Source: Psychrobacter sp. UBA3480
GTDB taxonomy: Bacteria; Pseudomonadota; Gammaproteobacteria; Pseudomonadales; Moraxellaceae
Reading direction: 5' to 3'
Length of the DNA stretch: 64,000 bases
NCBI RefSeq assembly: GCF_002377945.1
Contig: NZ_DFQV01000020.1
Coordinates: forward strand, 489,081-553,080
Numbering within the stretch: position 1 is the stretch's first letter; the number at the start of each line of letters is the position of its first letter. The position numbers and the translations under genes are program-made. The notes under the pieces are model-generated. The model made no database searches and was not told the DNA's origin. It saw only the letters and a program-made list of their open reading frames with translations. This document shows positions 46,252-55,302 of the stretch, piece after piece.

Positions 46252-48432
46252 ATGGCAACCGTACCTAATGTCGACAATAAGCGCTATCAAGGTCTGATTA
46301 TTTCAATTGCACTATTTTTATCTCTAATCGGTGCTTTGCTAGCGTTCACGTTTTATACCTCAAACTTATTAGAAAGAAACACCGCTTTAATTGACCAAAC
46401 CAACCAAGTGGCAAACAGTGCACAGGCGGTAATTAAAGATCTTTTCGACTTGGACAGCAGTTATGGTGAGGATACTAAGTCTCCACACATACAACGAGCA
46501 TTAAGTCGTTTAGAGCAAAACACAACGTTGATTACCAACTCTATTGCAGCGATTGAGCAAGGTGGCACGATCACAGATGAAGAAGGTAATAGTTACGATT
46601 TACCAAAAATTGATAGCAACGCACAAACCAACATCGCCGCTGCCAATGAGCAATGGAAAGCGCTAGAGCCCAAAATTCAAGCATACTTAAAAGATGCTGA
46701 TAACGTTATGGTGCCTTCTGCTGATGAATTGACGCAGGCCGTTGAGCAGGCTAAAACATCAAGTTTGTTTATTAACGATTCTTTAGATAGTCTGACAAAA
46801 GATGTATTTAATAGTGCAGAACGTCAAGCAACTACCATTCGTCTTATTCAGGTACTTGGTGTTGCCGCTATCTTTACCTACTTCCTAATCTTCGTATTCT
46901 TCTTTGTACGTCGTCTACGTGAGACGGATGCTGAAGCACTTGCCGCTCGCCAAGAAACGCAAGAAATTATGGAAACAGTAAACACGGGTCTTTTCCTACT
47001 TGATAAGGACTTGAATATTGGTCAACAGCATTCTCGAGCGTTGAACAATATCATCGGCTCTGATAGCTTAGCAGGGGAAAACTTTACCAATGTCTTGCGC
47101 GGTCGTATTTCTGATAAAGACCTCAAGACCACACAGCAATTCATTGAGCAGCTCTATAACCCTCGCGTTAAAGAAAAGCTGGTAGATTCACTTAATCCAT
47201 TAAATAAAGTCATGCTGCATAATTTGTCTGAAGACAAAAATCTTGATAACCGCTTCTTAGATTTTAAATTCTCACGTGTTTATGACAATAAAGACATTGC
47301 CCGTATCTTGGTCAACGTGAATGATGTATCAGATGCAGTCTACTTAGAACAGCGCCTAGAAAAAGAGCGTTCGCAAAACGATATGCAGATTGAGATGTTA
47401 ACGACTATCTTGAATGTAAATCCAAAGATTATTAATGAGTTTATTGGTAATACCCAAGCGCATATCGAGAAGATGAATAACATCTTGAAAAATCCTGGTA
47501 GCTCACAATATGAGCTTGAAGGTAAATTGAAAGCTATTTATCGTGAAATGCACAGCTTAAAAGGTGAAGCATCAGCACTAAAACTACACAGCTTTACGAA
47601 GATTGCTTCTGATGCTGAAGACAAGTTGCATGCATTGCAAAACCAAGGTCAGTTGTCTGGTAATGACTTCTTACCATTGGCAGTACATTTGGATGACTTA
47701 CTCAGCTTATCGAACACGATTGCGACGTTGGGTGAGCGTATCAACCGCTCAGCACCGACAGCAGCTAAGTCGTCAACCGTACAAGCACCAGTCGCTACTC
47801 AAAATCCAGTAGCAGACCATACAGCTGGCAATGCTGACTTCGATGGTGGGCTAGATATCGACTTAGACAATGAAGCAGATGACGATTTATTGTCTTTTTA
47901 TAATGAATTTACAAAAGAAATTGCTGCAAGACAGGGCAAGCAAGTACAGCTAAAAAGTACGACGCTAACCCAAACCAGCATTCCGGCAAATCTGGCAAAG
48001 CCAATCAAAGAAATCAGTATTCAGTTGCTGCGTAATGCGGTAGTCCATGGTATCGAGTCGCCAAGTGTGCGTCATGCTACTGGCAAAACTGACGTTGGGA
48101 CCATTGATTTGGAAGTGCAAGACAACGGTTCAAACTTTATGCTGGTTGTTCAAGACGACGGACAAGGTATCAACTACGACAGCATCCGTAATAAACTGAT
48201 TCAAGAAGGTCGTTTCAGTACGGAAGAGGCAACTCAGCTTAGCAAAGGTGACTTGCTCAAACAGCTGTTCTCTTCTGGATTCTCTACCAAAGAGCACTCA
48301 GATGAAGATGGTGGCCGCGGTGTTGGACTTGATATCATTAAAGCAAAAGTAAAAGAGTATGATGGCAAGCTTAACGTAAATAGCGATCTGGGTCAGATGA
48401 CACGGTTTGTCATTACTTTACCTAAAGCTTAA
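46252..48432 (+). CDS. Membrane-bound CheA-like histidine kinase (PAS-HPt-HATPase)
   Basis: A 726-residue inner-membrane kinase. Membrane helices lie at about 15-34 and 198-219, with a helical periplasmic domain of about 165 residues between them that resembles the four-helix sensor bundles of chemoreceptors. A PAS-like domain (about 237-365, ETVNTGLFLLDKDLNIG) follows, then a coiled coil, an HPt domain with His434 in MHSLKGEA, a linker, and a CheA-type HATPase: N box RNAVVHGIE (Asn595, His599), VQDDGQGI and GGRGVGLD near 687. It ends right after the HATPase, so the CheW-like domain of true CheA is missing. The likely phosphate acceptor is the CheY-like protein encoded next. Confidence 0.88.
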   Translation: MATVPNVDNKRYQGLIISIALFLSLIGALLAFTFYTSNLLERNTALIDQTNQVANSAQAVIKDLFDLDSSYGEDTKSPHIQRALSRLEQNTTLITNSIAAIEQGGTITDEEGNSYDLPKIDSNAQTNIAAANEQWKALEPKIQAYLKDADNVMVPSADELTQAVEQAKTSSLFINDSLDSLTKDVFNSAERQATTIRLIQVLGVAAIFTYFLIFVFFFVRRLRETDAEALAARQETQEIMETVNTGLFLLDKDLNIGQQHSRALNNIIGSDSLAGENFTNVLRGRISDKDLKTTQQFIEQLYNPRVKEKLVDSLNPLNKVMLHNLSEDKNLDNRFLDFKFSRVYDNKDIARILVNVNDVSDAVYLEQRLEKERSQNDMQIEMLTTILNVNPKIINEFIGNTQAHIEKMNNILKNPGSSQYELEGKLKAIYREMHSLKGEASALKLHSFTKIASDAEDKLHALQNQGQLSGNDFLPLAVHLDDLLSLSNTIATLGERINRSAPTAAKSSTVQAPVATQNPVADHTAGNADFDGGLDIDLDNEADDDLLSFYNEFTKEIAARQGKQVQLKSTTLTQTSIPANLAKPIKEISIQLLRNAVVHGIESPSVRHATGKTDVGTIDLEVQDNGSNFMLVVQDDGQGINYDSIRNKLIQEGRFSTEEATQLSKGDLLKQLFSSGFSTKEHSDEDGGRGVGLDIIKAKVKEYDGKLNVNSDLGQMTRFVITLPKA

Positions 48433-48493
48433 TCAAAATAGTAATTATATTGTCAGGGACGACAAGCACTTCATTAAAGGTAGTAGATAAGTT

Positions 48494-48856
48494 ATGCATA
48501 AGTTAATGATTGTTGATGATTCAAATATTATTAGAAACCGTATTCAGCGCGCATACGATTCAGGAAAGTTCATGTTGGTTGCGACAGCGACTAGCGGTGT
48601 TCAAGCCATCGAAAAGTTCAATGTCCATCGTCCTGATGTGATCACTATGGATCTAACCATGCCACAAATGGATGGGCTAGAATGTATTGAAAAAATCATC
48701 GCGATTGATCCTGAAGTACGCATTTTAGTGGTATCAGCGTTATCGGACAAAGCCACCGGTATCGAAGCACTGTCGCTAGGTGCTAGCGGATTTTTGTGCA
48801 AGCCTTTTTCAGAAGAGGAGCTTGTAGAGTCTTTGTATGAGCTGATGCAAGACTAA
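48494..48856 (+). CDS. CheY-like single-domain response regulator
   Basis: A 120-residue receiver domain with no output domain. The acidic pocket is Asp8/Asp9, the phospho-acceptor is Asp53 in TMDLTMPQMDG, the conserved Ser/Thr is in VVSAL and the Lys in FLCKPFS. It would accept phosphate from the HPt His of the kinase encoded 61 bases upstream and either bind a partner or be dephosphorylated by the CheX-like proteins encoded next. It lacks a DNA-binding or enzymatic domain, so the output partner is not visible here. Confidence 0.93.
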   Translation: MHKLMIVDDSNIIRNRIQRAYDSGKFMLVATATSGVQAIEKFNVHRPDVITMDLTMPQMDGLECIEKIIAIDPEVRILVVSALSDKATGIEALSLGASGFLCKPFSEEELVESLYELMQD

Positions 48857-48886
48857 TACCATTCATCGACCAAAGCAGATGTCATT

Positions 48887-49336
48887 ATGAAAGAGCAAAA
48901 GCTACAGATTTTTTTAAGTATTATTAGTAATTATTTTGACCAGTTTGGGGGAGAAGAGCTTATTGCCGATACTCCTTACTTACTAGAAAACAAACAGCCA
49001 AAAGTCCACGATTATACGGGCGTGATTGGTATATCTGGTGGCCAAAAAGGCGTGGTATATTTTTCGGCGACGCGTGAATTGCTGTCTTCAATATTAGACA
49101 GCATGGGCGAAACCGATAAAAGTGAAGAGAACTATGTAGATCTGGCTGGGGAAGTGGCTAATACCATCGCAGGCAATGCACGTAAAGAGTTTGGCTCAGA
49201 GTTTCATATCTCTGTACCATTTGTGTTCAAAGGTGCGCCACAAAGTATTGTGTTGCCGAACGATGAGCGTTCTTTTATCATCCCCATCACTTGGCATTCT
49301 CAAGTAGGCGAGATTGTGGTTTGTTTGCAAGATTAA
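48887..49336 (+). CDS. CheX-like phosphatase, first copy
   Basis: A 149-residue protein with the CheX/CheC-family fold. The phosphatase helix reads LAGEVANTIAGNAR, with the key Glu89 and Asn92 in the E-x2-N pattern used by CheX to dephosphorylate CheY-P. It has one such motif, as in CheX, not two as in CheC. The gene starts 30 bases after the receiver gene and is followed 35 bases later by a second copy, all in one direction. Confidence 0.88.
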   Translation: MKEQKLQIFLSIISNYFDQFGGEELIADTPYLLENKQPKVHDYTGVIGISGGQKGVVYFSATRELLSSILDSMGETDKSEENYVDLAGEVANTIAGNARKEFGSEFHISVPFVFKGAPQSIVLPNDERSFIIPITWHSQVGEIVVCLQD

Positions 49337-49371
49337 TGCTGCCACGTAATACAGATGGATATTAATATATT

Positions 49372-49821
49372 ATGGTTAAAGTAGAAAAATTGGGTGTATT
49401 TCTAAGCTCGATCAATGCGTTTTTTGCGCAAATCGATGGCTCGGAAGTGTCAATTGATACCCCTTACTTGAACAACAACAAAAGTGCGATTGGCTTTGAT
49501 TATAGCGGTGTCATTAAGATATCAGGGCCTTTAGAGGGCTGCGTCTATGTCAGTGCACCAAGCGTGATGTTGCGAGAAGTCATCAAAGTGATGGGCGAGC
49601 CTGACTCTTCAATCACCATGATGAAAGATTTGTTGGGTGAAATGGCCAATACAATCTCAGGTAACGCTCGGACAGAATTTGGTTCAGAGTTTATTATCTC
49701 TCCGCCGCACATTGTAGAGAGTGCGCCAAGCGTGTCTTATTTGCCTAAAGATCGTCAAAGTTACATCACACCATTTACGTGGCGTGGTTACAAGGCGGTC
49801 ATTGGTATTTGCATTGCATAA
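49372..49821 (+). CDS. CheX-like phosphatase, second copy
   Basis: Also 149 residues and clearly paralogous to the preceding gene. It shares DTPYL near residue 27, DYSGVI(K)ISG near residue 45 and the active helix LLGEMANTISGNARTEFGSEF, with Glu90 and Asn93. The rest has diverged strongly, which points to an old duplication with possible division of labour, for example one phosphatase and one scaffold or heterodimer partner. A terminator follows at 49915. Confidence 0.88.
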   Translation: MVKVEKLGVFLSSINAFFAQIDGSEVSIDTPYLNNNKSAIGFDYSGVIKISGPLEGCVYVSAPSVMLREVIKVMGEPDSSITMMKDLLGEMANTISGNARTEFGSEFIISPPHIVESAPSVSYLPKDRQSYITPFTWRGYKAVIGICIA

Positions 49822-49914
49822 GCTATAGTCAATCACTCTGTAAACGAGTGATAACTATAAAAGAGTGACGGCAGTAACCCTGCTTGAAAAATAGCGATTA
49901 AAAAGACAATCATG

Positions 49915-49946
49915 AAAAAAGCGATGCAAATGTGTCGCTTTTTTTT
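49915..49946 (+). terminator. Intrinsic terminator after the CheX genes
   Basis: aaaaaagcga / tcgctttttt with an inner part extendable by G-T pairs and a run of eight T. Confidence 0.85.
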
Positions 49947-50023
49947 GTTTTATTATCGCCATATTTTGTTTTTATCTTATTGATACGCTACACACAAACT
50001 GCTGGAGATTCCAAGACGTTATG

Positions 50024-50032
50024 TGATAAAAT
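50024..50032 (+). promoter_or_regulatory. Likely rpsB promoter (extended -10)
   Basis: TGATAAAAT: extended TG and TAAAAT at 50027-50032, with no good -35 box. It lies about 255 bases before rpsB. Confidence 0.45.
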
Positions 50033-50184
50033 ACAGCGCAGCTATTTTTTATAATTCACTTTATAGTTTAGATTTGAGCATTTGCTTCAATCTAGCGATA
50101 GCTTCTTTTTTTAAACCAACCAATGACACACACATCATGGCAAAAAATTGCTGGGTGTTTGGCGACTTGATTAATTTGTGATCT

Positions 50185-50211
50185 GTTAGTGCTTTACTAA
50201 TGAAAACTAAC
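50185..50211 (+). promoter_or_regulatory. Alternating hairpins in the rpsB leader
   Basis: GTTAGT at 50185-50190 can pair with ACTAAC at 50206-50211, or its TTAGT part with ACTAA at 50196-50200. The two pairings exclude each other. E. coli rpsB is autoregulated by S2 through its leader; whether this leader does the same is inference. Confidence 0.3.
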
Positions 50212-50287
50212 CGGTAGCAGATGCGTGTCGCTAAATAGGCTGTTTTTGTGATGTGGAGGCATAACCCAACCAATAGGATATATTCTC

Positions 50288-51079
50288 ATGGCTACAAAGA
50301 ATCCAACCAAAATCGAAATGCGCGACTTACTACAAGCAGGCGCTCACTTTGGTCACCAAACACGTTTTTGGAACCCAAAAATGGGTCCATACATCTTTGG
50401 CGCACGTAACAAAATCCATATCATCAACTTAGAGCACACCGTAAAAGCGTTCAACGAAGCGTTGACTTACGTAAACGGCCTAGCTGCTAAGAAAAACAAA
50501 GTATTATTTGTTGGTACTAAACGCGCTGCAAGCGGTATCGTACGTGAGCAAGCAGCTCGCGCTGGTATGCCATACGTTGACCATCGCTGGTTAGGTGGTA
50601 TGTTGACTAACTGGAAAACTCTACGCCAGTCAATAAACCGTCTAAAAGAGCTAGAAAAGCAAGCAGAAGACGGTACTTTCGCTAAGCTAACTAAGCGTGA
50701 AGCGCTAGAGCGTACTCGCGATATGGAAAAACTTGAGCGTTCACTAGGTGGTATCAAAGACATGGGCGGCCTACCTGACGCTATCTTCGTAGTAGACGTA
50801 GATCACGAAGCTATCGCTATCAAAGAAGCCAAAAACTTGGGTATCCCAGTTATCGGTATCGTTGATACTAACTCTAGCCCAGATAACGTTGATTACATCA
50901 TCCCAGCTAACGATGATGCTATCCGTGCTGTGACTTTGTACGTAACTTCTATGGCTGATGCTATCATCGCTGGTAAAGAATACGCACAAACTCAAGCTGG
51001 TGGTAAAGCTGAGCAAGCACCTGCTGCAACTGAAGAAGCGCCAGCTGCAGAAGAAGCTGCTGCAACTCCAGCAGAATAA
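50288..51079 (+). CDS. rpsB: 30S ribosomal protein S2
   Basis: A 263-residue ribosomal protein. Conserved S2 blocks are [57 protein letters not shown] and [22 protein letters not shown] [12 protein letters not shown]. The last 25 residues are an Ala/Glu-rich tail not essential in the family. AGGATAT precedes the ATG. Codon use is strongly biased, as expected for high expression. tsf follows 360 bases downstream. Confidence 0.98.
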   Translation: MATKNPTKIEMRDLLQAGAHFGHQTRFWNPKMGPYIFGARNKIHIINLEHTVKAFNEALTYVNGLAAKKNKVLFVGTKRAASGIVREQAARAGMPYVDHRWLGGMLTNWKTLRQSINRLKELEKQAEDGTFAKLTKREALERTRDMEKLERSLGGIKDMGGLPDAIFVVDVDHEAIAIKEAKNLGIPVIGIVDTNSSPDNVDYIIPANDDAIRAVTLYVTSMADAIIAGKEYAQTQAGGKAEQAPAATEEAPAAEEAAATPAE

Positions 51080-51439
51080 GTAGCTGACTTAAAAAGTTTA
51101 ACTTTGTAAGGATGTCTTGATAGTGTATCTATCAGCATCCATATAATGTTTTGAACAGCGTATAAGCTCATAATAGGCATGATGTAGTTTTACTCGTCAT
51201 GCCTTGTTATTGAATAAAGCCTTATTAATAATGCTATGCGTATAAGCGAGCAGCTATTGGGCGAGTATTATCGCTCCTACTGGTCATATCGCTATATTGT
51301 ACAGATGTTATTTGTTTGACATCATTGATGGCTATATTAGTAATCGTTCAAAACGAGCTATCTGTTAGATTTTAAGTAATACCAAGATATCGAATAGAAA
51401 TACAGCACTCCTATACATAACTATACTAAGGTGACTCTT
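51080..51439. other. Intergenic region rpsB-tsf
   Basis: 360 bases. A hairpin with a modest T tract at 51176-51211 may reduce read-through from rpsB into tsf. No gene or other RNA was seen. Confidence 0.5.
51176..51211 (+). terminator. Possible attenuating terminator between rpsB and tsf
   Basis: GGCATGATG / CGTCATGCC (one G-T pair) with a 10-base loop, followed by TTGTTATT. The T tract is interrupted, so termination would be partial. Confidence 0.45.
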
Positions 51440-52321
51440 ATGACAGAAGTAAAAGTATCTGCCAAAATGGTAAAAGAATTGCGTGACCGTACTGGTCTTG
51501 GCATGATGGAATGTAAAAAAGCGTTAGAAGAATCAAACGGTGATGTTGAAGTTGCCATTGATAACCTACGTAAATCTGGTCAAGCTAAAGCAGCTAAAAA
51601 AGCGGGTAACATCGCAGCTGACGGCGCTATCATCATCGCTCAAGGCGAAAACAAAGCATTCTTGTTAGAAGTTAACTGCCAGACTGATTTCGTTGCAAAA
51701 GATGACAGCTTCACTGCATTTGCAGAAAAAGTTGCTAACCTTGCATTAGAAAACAACGTAACTGACGTTGCTGCTATCTCTGAATTGTCTTATGGCGAAG
51801 GTCAGACTGTTGAAGAAGCACGTGTATCACTAGTACAGAAAATCGGTGAAAACATCCAGATTCGCCGTGTTGAAACTCTTGAAGGCGCTAACATCGCTGC
51901 ATACCGTCATGGTCTGCGCATCGGTGTAGTTGTATCTTTTGAAGGTGGCGACGCTGACACTGGTAAAAACCTTGCTATGCATATCGCTGCATTCAACCCT
52001 GTTGCTGTAGATGATGAAGATGTTGCTGCTGACGTATTGGCACGCGAAAAAGACATCATCGAAGCGAAAGCTCGTGAGTCTGGCAAGCCTGATAATATCG
52101 TTGAAAAAATGATCGAAGGTGGCCTACGTAAGTACCTAGACGAAGTAACTTTACTACGTCAGCCATACGTTATGGACAACGACAAAAAAGTTGGTGAAGT
52201 CCTAAAAGCTGAAGGCGTAAAAGTACTTGGCTTCAAACGTCTAGAAGTTGGTGAAGGCATCGAGAAGAAGCAAGAAGACTTCGCTGCTGAAGTTGCTGCA
52301 ACTCAGGCCGCTAACAAGTAA
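51440..52321 (+). CDS. tsf: Translation elongation factor Ts
   Basis: A 293-residue guanine nucleotide exchange factor for EF-Tu. The N-terminal UBA-like domain includes [20 protein letters not shown], and the core starts [14 protein letters not shown] with a later [11 protein letters not shown]. The start is the ATG at 51440, six bases after AAGGTGA; a GTG at 51431 in the same frame overlaps that site. It is downstream of rpsB as usual and ends at a strong terminator. Confidence 0.98.
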   Translation: MTEVKVSAKMVKELRDRTGLGMMECKKALEESNGDVEVAIDNLRKSGQAKAAKKAGNIAADGAIIIAQGENKAFLLEVNCQTDFVAKDDSFTAFAEKVANLALENNVTDVAAISELSYGEGQTVEEARVSLVQKIGENIQIRRVETLEGANIAAYRHGLRIGVVVSFEGGDADTGKNLAMHIAAFNPVAVDDEDVAADVLAREKDIIEAKARESGKPDNIVEKMIEGGLRKYLDEVTLLRQPYVMDNDKKVGEVLKAEGVKVLGFKRLEVGEGIEKKQEDFAAEVAATQAANK

Positions 52322-52392
52322 GTATCAAATAGTGTTGGAATAGGCTGTGAGTACTTAATTGTGGCTCACAGTTTGGCTTTATCACTCTTAAT

Positions 52393-52422
52393 GCATCACG
52401 ATATAAAGCATCACGATATAAA
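52393..52422. repeat. 15-bp tandem duplication
   Basis: GCATCACGATATAAA occurs twice head to tail just after tsf and before its terminator. Confidence 0.9.
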
Positions 52423-52434
52423 GCGTCCAAACAT

Positions 52435-52468
52435 AAAAAAGCCCATTAATTCGTTAATGGGCTTTTTT
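52435..52468. terminator. Bidirectional terminator with TTCG loop
   Basis: GCCCATTAA / TTAATGGGC closed by a TTCG tetraloop, with A and T runs on the two sides. It serves tsf and the convergent transglycosylase gene. Confidence 0.95.
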
Positions 52469-52492
52469 ATGTCTGACTTTTAGATAACTGGC

Positions 52493-53299
52493 TTAGCGTA
52501 AAGCAGCATAGGCTGAGTTGGCATAGCTGGCACTATTCACATTGCTGCTAGTGCCATAACTGACATTTTGTAAGCCATTACTTGTACTGGTGCTACTGGT
52601 TTGATTGTTAGCACTGATACTCGCACCAAACAGTCCTGCATCGTTCTTATACAAGCTATGATAACGGCTCATCACTCTTTGAACATAGTTGCGTGTTTCT
52701 TTGAACGGAGGAATGCCACCGTATTTATCGACATTGCCTTCGCCCGCATTGTAGCCTGCGACAGCATGTTCGACATTATTATTGAAGCGACGCATGAGCC
52801 AAGCGATATACTTAGCTGATCCTTCGATATTATCTGCAGGGTTCCAAGGATTGCTGACATTGAAGCGGCGCGCAGTCGCTGGCATCAACTGCATAAGCCC
52901 TTGCGCCCCCACTGGTGAGCGTGCGTTTGGATTAAAAGCGGATTCAGTATGCATCATCGCTTTCATAAGGGCAGGGTCAACACCATTGCGCTCAGCGGAC
53001 GCACGAATGTAGCTGTCGTAAGAGTTGCGACTTCCGCTATTGCTAGCGGCACTGCTACCATAGCTATCGCTACTTCCGTCATACATCTTAGAGTCTTTAT
53101 AATAAGTTACTTTCACTTTCTTCGTAAACTTATCAAAATTTCCACTAGGATTGACGTTGGTCAACAGTACTTGTCCACCTTTGTCTTTGTAGATATACAT
53201 ATTGCCTGCATTGGCAGCGACAGAAAAGGTCGAAAGAGCAATGGCACTTAGTAAAAGGGGAGATAAGCAGCGAGTCATTAAAGTAGCCGTATTTATCAT
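52493..53299 (-). CDS. SLT-domain lytic transglycosylase with DUF4124 domain
   Basis: A 268-residue exported enzyme. Residues 1-32 form a signal peptide (cleavage near ANA-G), about 33-70 a DUF4124-like segment (MYIYKDKGGQVLLTNVNPSG), about 75-95 a Ser/Gly linker and about 100-215 the SLT domain. The catalytic Glu119 is in HTESAFNP, followed by SPVGAQGLMQLMPATA and AGYNAGEGNV. The C-terminus is Ser/Asn-rich. It would cut peptidoglycan glycan strands between MurNAc and GlcNAc to give 1,6-anhydro products. It lies downstream of lrgAB on the same strand. Confidence 0.94.
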   Translation of the reverse strand: MINTATLMTRCLSPLLLSAIALSTFSVAANAGNMYIYKDKGGQVLLTNVNPSGNFDKFTKKVKVTYYKDSKMYDGSSDSYGSSAASNSGSRNSYDSYIRASAERNGVDPALMKAMMHTESAFNPNARSPVGAQGLMQLMPATARRFNVSNPWNPADNIEGSAKYIAWLMRRFNNNVEHAVAGYNAGEGNVDKYGGIPPFKETRNYVQRVMSRYHSLYKNDAGLFGASISANNQTSSTSTSNGLQNVSYGTSSNVNSASYANSAYAALR

Positions 53300-53785
53300 A
53301 GTAAAATCACTTTTTATCGAATAACAGCAAATTGTTTTGCCTATATATGCATTGATTTAGGCGCTTAAGCGGTTACTGGTTTTGCAGAATTATTTAGCTC
53401 ACTGTGAGGACAGCAGCTTAGCAATTATCACTTTCAATAAGGAACCACTTGCAATAGATACAAAAAATAATAGTTGCTTACTATAACATATAATAACTTT
53501 TTGACGCATCAGATTGACAAACTAAGTTGTAAAATCAGATTTTCATTGTTAAATAATCTTAGATAAATCAATATACTAACTTTTCTAAGTTACTTAATGA
53601 GGCATTTGCAGTGGGCTTTTTGCCCTTATGAATTCATATAAATAAAGTGTCTCAATTTTTTAAGAAATAATAATGACATTTGAATAGTCGAGGTAATCTT
53701 TAATCTGAAATCAACAGTAAATAAGCCTATTAATGGTTAAATTTTTAAAAATATAAGAATAGTTTAGGTAGGGTTTTAATGATGA
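53300..53785. other. Intergenic region, transglycosylase to lrgB
   Basis: 486 very AT-rich bases between two minus-strand genes. I see no gene, RNA, repeat or clear promoter. Confidence 0.45.
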
Positions 53786-54475
53786 CTAGATACCAATAGC
53801 GCTGATAAAGATAGGCACCCAAACCGCGGTAACTAACCCGTTCACTGCCAAGCCAAATGCTGCATAACGTCCTGCTGTATGACTGATTTGCCATGCTTCT
53901 ACAGTACCAAACGCGTGAGCCGCTAGCCCCAGTGCTAGACCTTTAGCACGGTCATCATTGATACCGCGGAACAAAAATCGCGCGACCGTACCACCTATCA
54001 GACCTGAGACGATGATAATTAGGTTAGCCATTGCCAATGGTGCTTTGATTAAATCTGCGATACTCAGGCCAATCGGTGTAGTCACAGAACGGGTAGTGAA
54101 GGCCAATAGGGTCTCATGACTGAGCGAAAATAAATAGGCCAGTGACATAGGCAATAATGCGCCAACGACACTAGCAATAGCGACAATTAAAGTGAGCTTT
54201 TTGACTGGTAAGCCTTTAAAGTTCATCGCCGCCAATGGCACAGCTAAGAGTACTGTCACGTATCCCAATAAATGGTCAAATACAGGTTTTGCCGCGCTGT
54301 AATAGTTGTTGTAATCCCACTGCAGTACAAATAGGAAAACAAGCACTAGGACAAGTGCGGTAATGACCATCGGTAGCCATGATAATTTACGTGCCAATAC
54401 ACGTGCAATTACGTGTGCTGCTAATGTCAATAATATTGCGGCTAGGGTTGCCATAAATACGCTGTCAAAAGTCAT
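53786..54475 (-). CDS. LrgB/CidB-family membrane protein
   Basis: A 229-residue inner-membrane protein with about six helices. The family block FTTRSVTTPIGLSIADLIKAP is split here as TRSVTTPIGLSIAD near residue 129, and AAHAFGTVEAWQ near residue 187 is the second LrgB hallmark. The LrgA/LrgB pair is holin/antiholin-like in Staphylococcus and has been linked to murein hydrolase control and to export of metabolites such as pyruvate or glycolate in other organisms. GGAG precedes the ATG, and lrgA ends 16 bases upstream. Confidence 0.93.
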   Translation of the reverse strand: MTFDSVFMATLAAILLTLAAHVIARVLARKLSWLPMVITALVLVLVFLFVLQWDYNNYYSAAKPVFDHLLGYVTVLLAVPLAAMNFKGLPVKKLTLIVAIASVVGALLPMSLAYLFSLSHETLLAFTTRSVTTPIGLSIADLIKAPLAMANLIIIVSGLIGGTVARFLFRGINDDRAKGLALGLAAHAFGTVEAWQISHTAGRYAAFGLAVNGLVTAVWVPIFISAIGI

Positions 54476-54491
54476 AATATTTCTCCGCAGC

Positions 54492-54926
54492 TCACGGCTG
54501 TCCCTTTTGCTCAGTGGTAGTCGTACTATCAGTGTTTGCAGCGTGATTGAGCCAACGATTGGCCAATAATGCTAGTCCCCACAGCGGTATGAGCGTACTA
54601 ACGATCATCGTTATCATCACACCCAATAGCTCATCTCCTAGAGCAAATAGCAACAAGCCTGCACCAGCAGAAACTGGTAAGAAGGCAAAACCACTATCGA
54701 CTAGCAATGTATTACTGGCCTGTGTGAGCCAGCTCGGTAACCCCTTGAGCAGTCGCCACGCCATCAAAATGACAAACATCGCAACCAAACCGACAATATT
54801 GGCCGCTTTTTCGATGCCTGCCATTTGACAGAGAACAACCGCCGTTTCTCGAACAACGATGACCATGGTCAACGTTAGAATTAACGCAAGCCATAGTGGG
54901 AGATGGGGAGAGTGAGCAGGCTTCAT
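54492..54926 (-). CDS. LrgA/CidA-family membrane protein
   Basis: A protein of about 144 residues with four hydrophobic helices, the normal shape of the LrgA/CidA family; FLPVSAGAGLLLF is a typical block. The frame is open for another 20 residues to an ATG at 54986; I chose 54926 because the membrane domain follows soon after, but neither start has a strong ribosome site. It forms an operon with the LrgB gene. No LytSR-type regulator lies nearby. Confidence 0.88.
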   Translation of the reverse strand: MKPAHSPHLPLWLALILTLTMVIVVRETAVVLCQMAGIEKAANIVGLVAMFVILMAWRLLKGLPSWLTQASNTLLVDSGFAFLPVSAGAGLLLFALGDELLGVMITMIVSTLIPLWGLALLANRWLNHAANTDSTTTTEQKGQP

Positions 54927-55302
54927 AAGCAATTCTGGCCAAGTCAGATATAAATGGATGGTGTACCAAACAAAGTATGTGATCACACCAAGAACACAAC
55001 GTAGAAAATGATGCTATGCATACTGATGGTAGCAATGATTCACTTTCGAGAGATTAACGCTATCTATCAATATTTGTTGAATGTATAACAGGCGATTATA
55101 TAGAGAGTGGGGCAACTAATAAAGCCTATGCACCGTGACTGGTCATATCCAAAAAAAATAGACGATATCAATGGATATCGTCTATTCTATTTTAACGTAC
55201 TATATAAGGGTCTATGGTCTAACAGTATGAATCAAACGTTCATTTGATTACTGCCGCAAATGACTCACTTTAACAGTAGTTATTATTCTACAGAAACGAC
55301 TA
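54927..55302. other. Intergenic region lrgA-hflX
   Basis: About 376 bases, or about 316 if lrgA starts at 54986. It contains the hflX terminator at 55151-55186 and presumably the lrgAB promoter. Nothing else was seen. Confidence 0.45.
55151..55186 (-). terminator. Intrinsic terminator of hflX
   Basis: AATAGACGATATC / GATATCGTCTATT with a 4-base loop; read on the minus strand it is followed by eight T. Confidence 0.85.

Larger units (their letters stand above)
49822..50287. other. Intergenic region and rpsB leader
   Basis: 466 bases containing the terminator of the CheX locus, a likely rpsB promoter near 50024 and a leader of about 245 bases. The leader has two competing hairpins around 50185-50211 and may carry S2 autoregulation. 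Confidence 0.5.
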
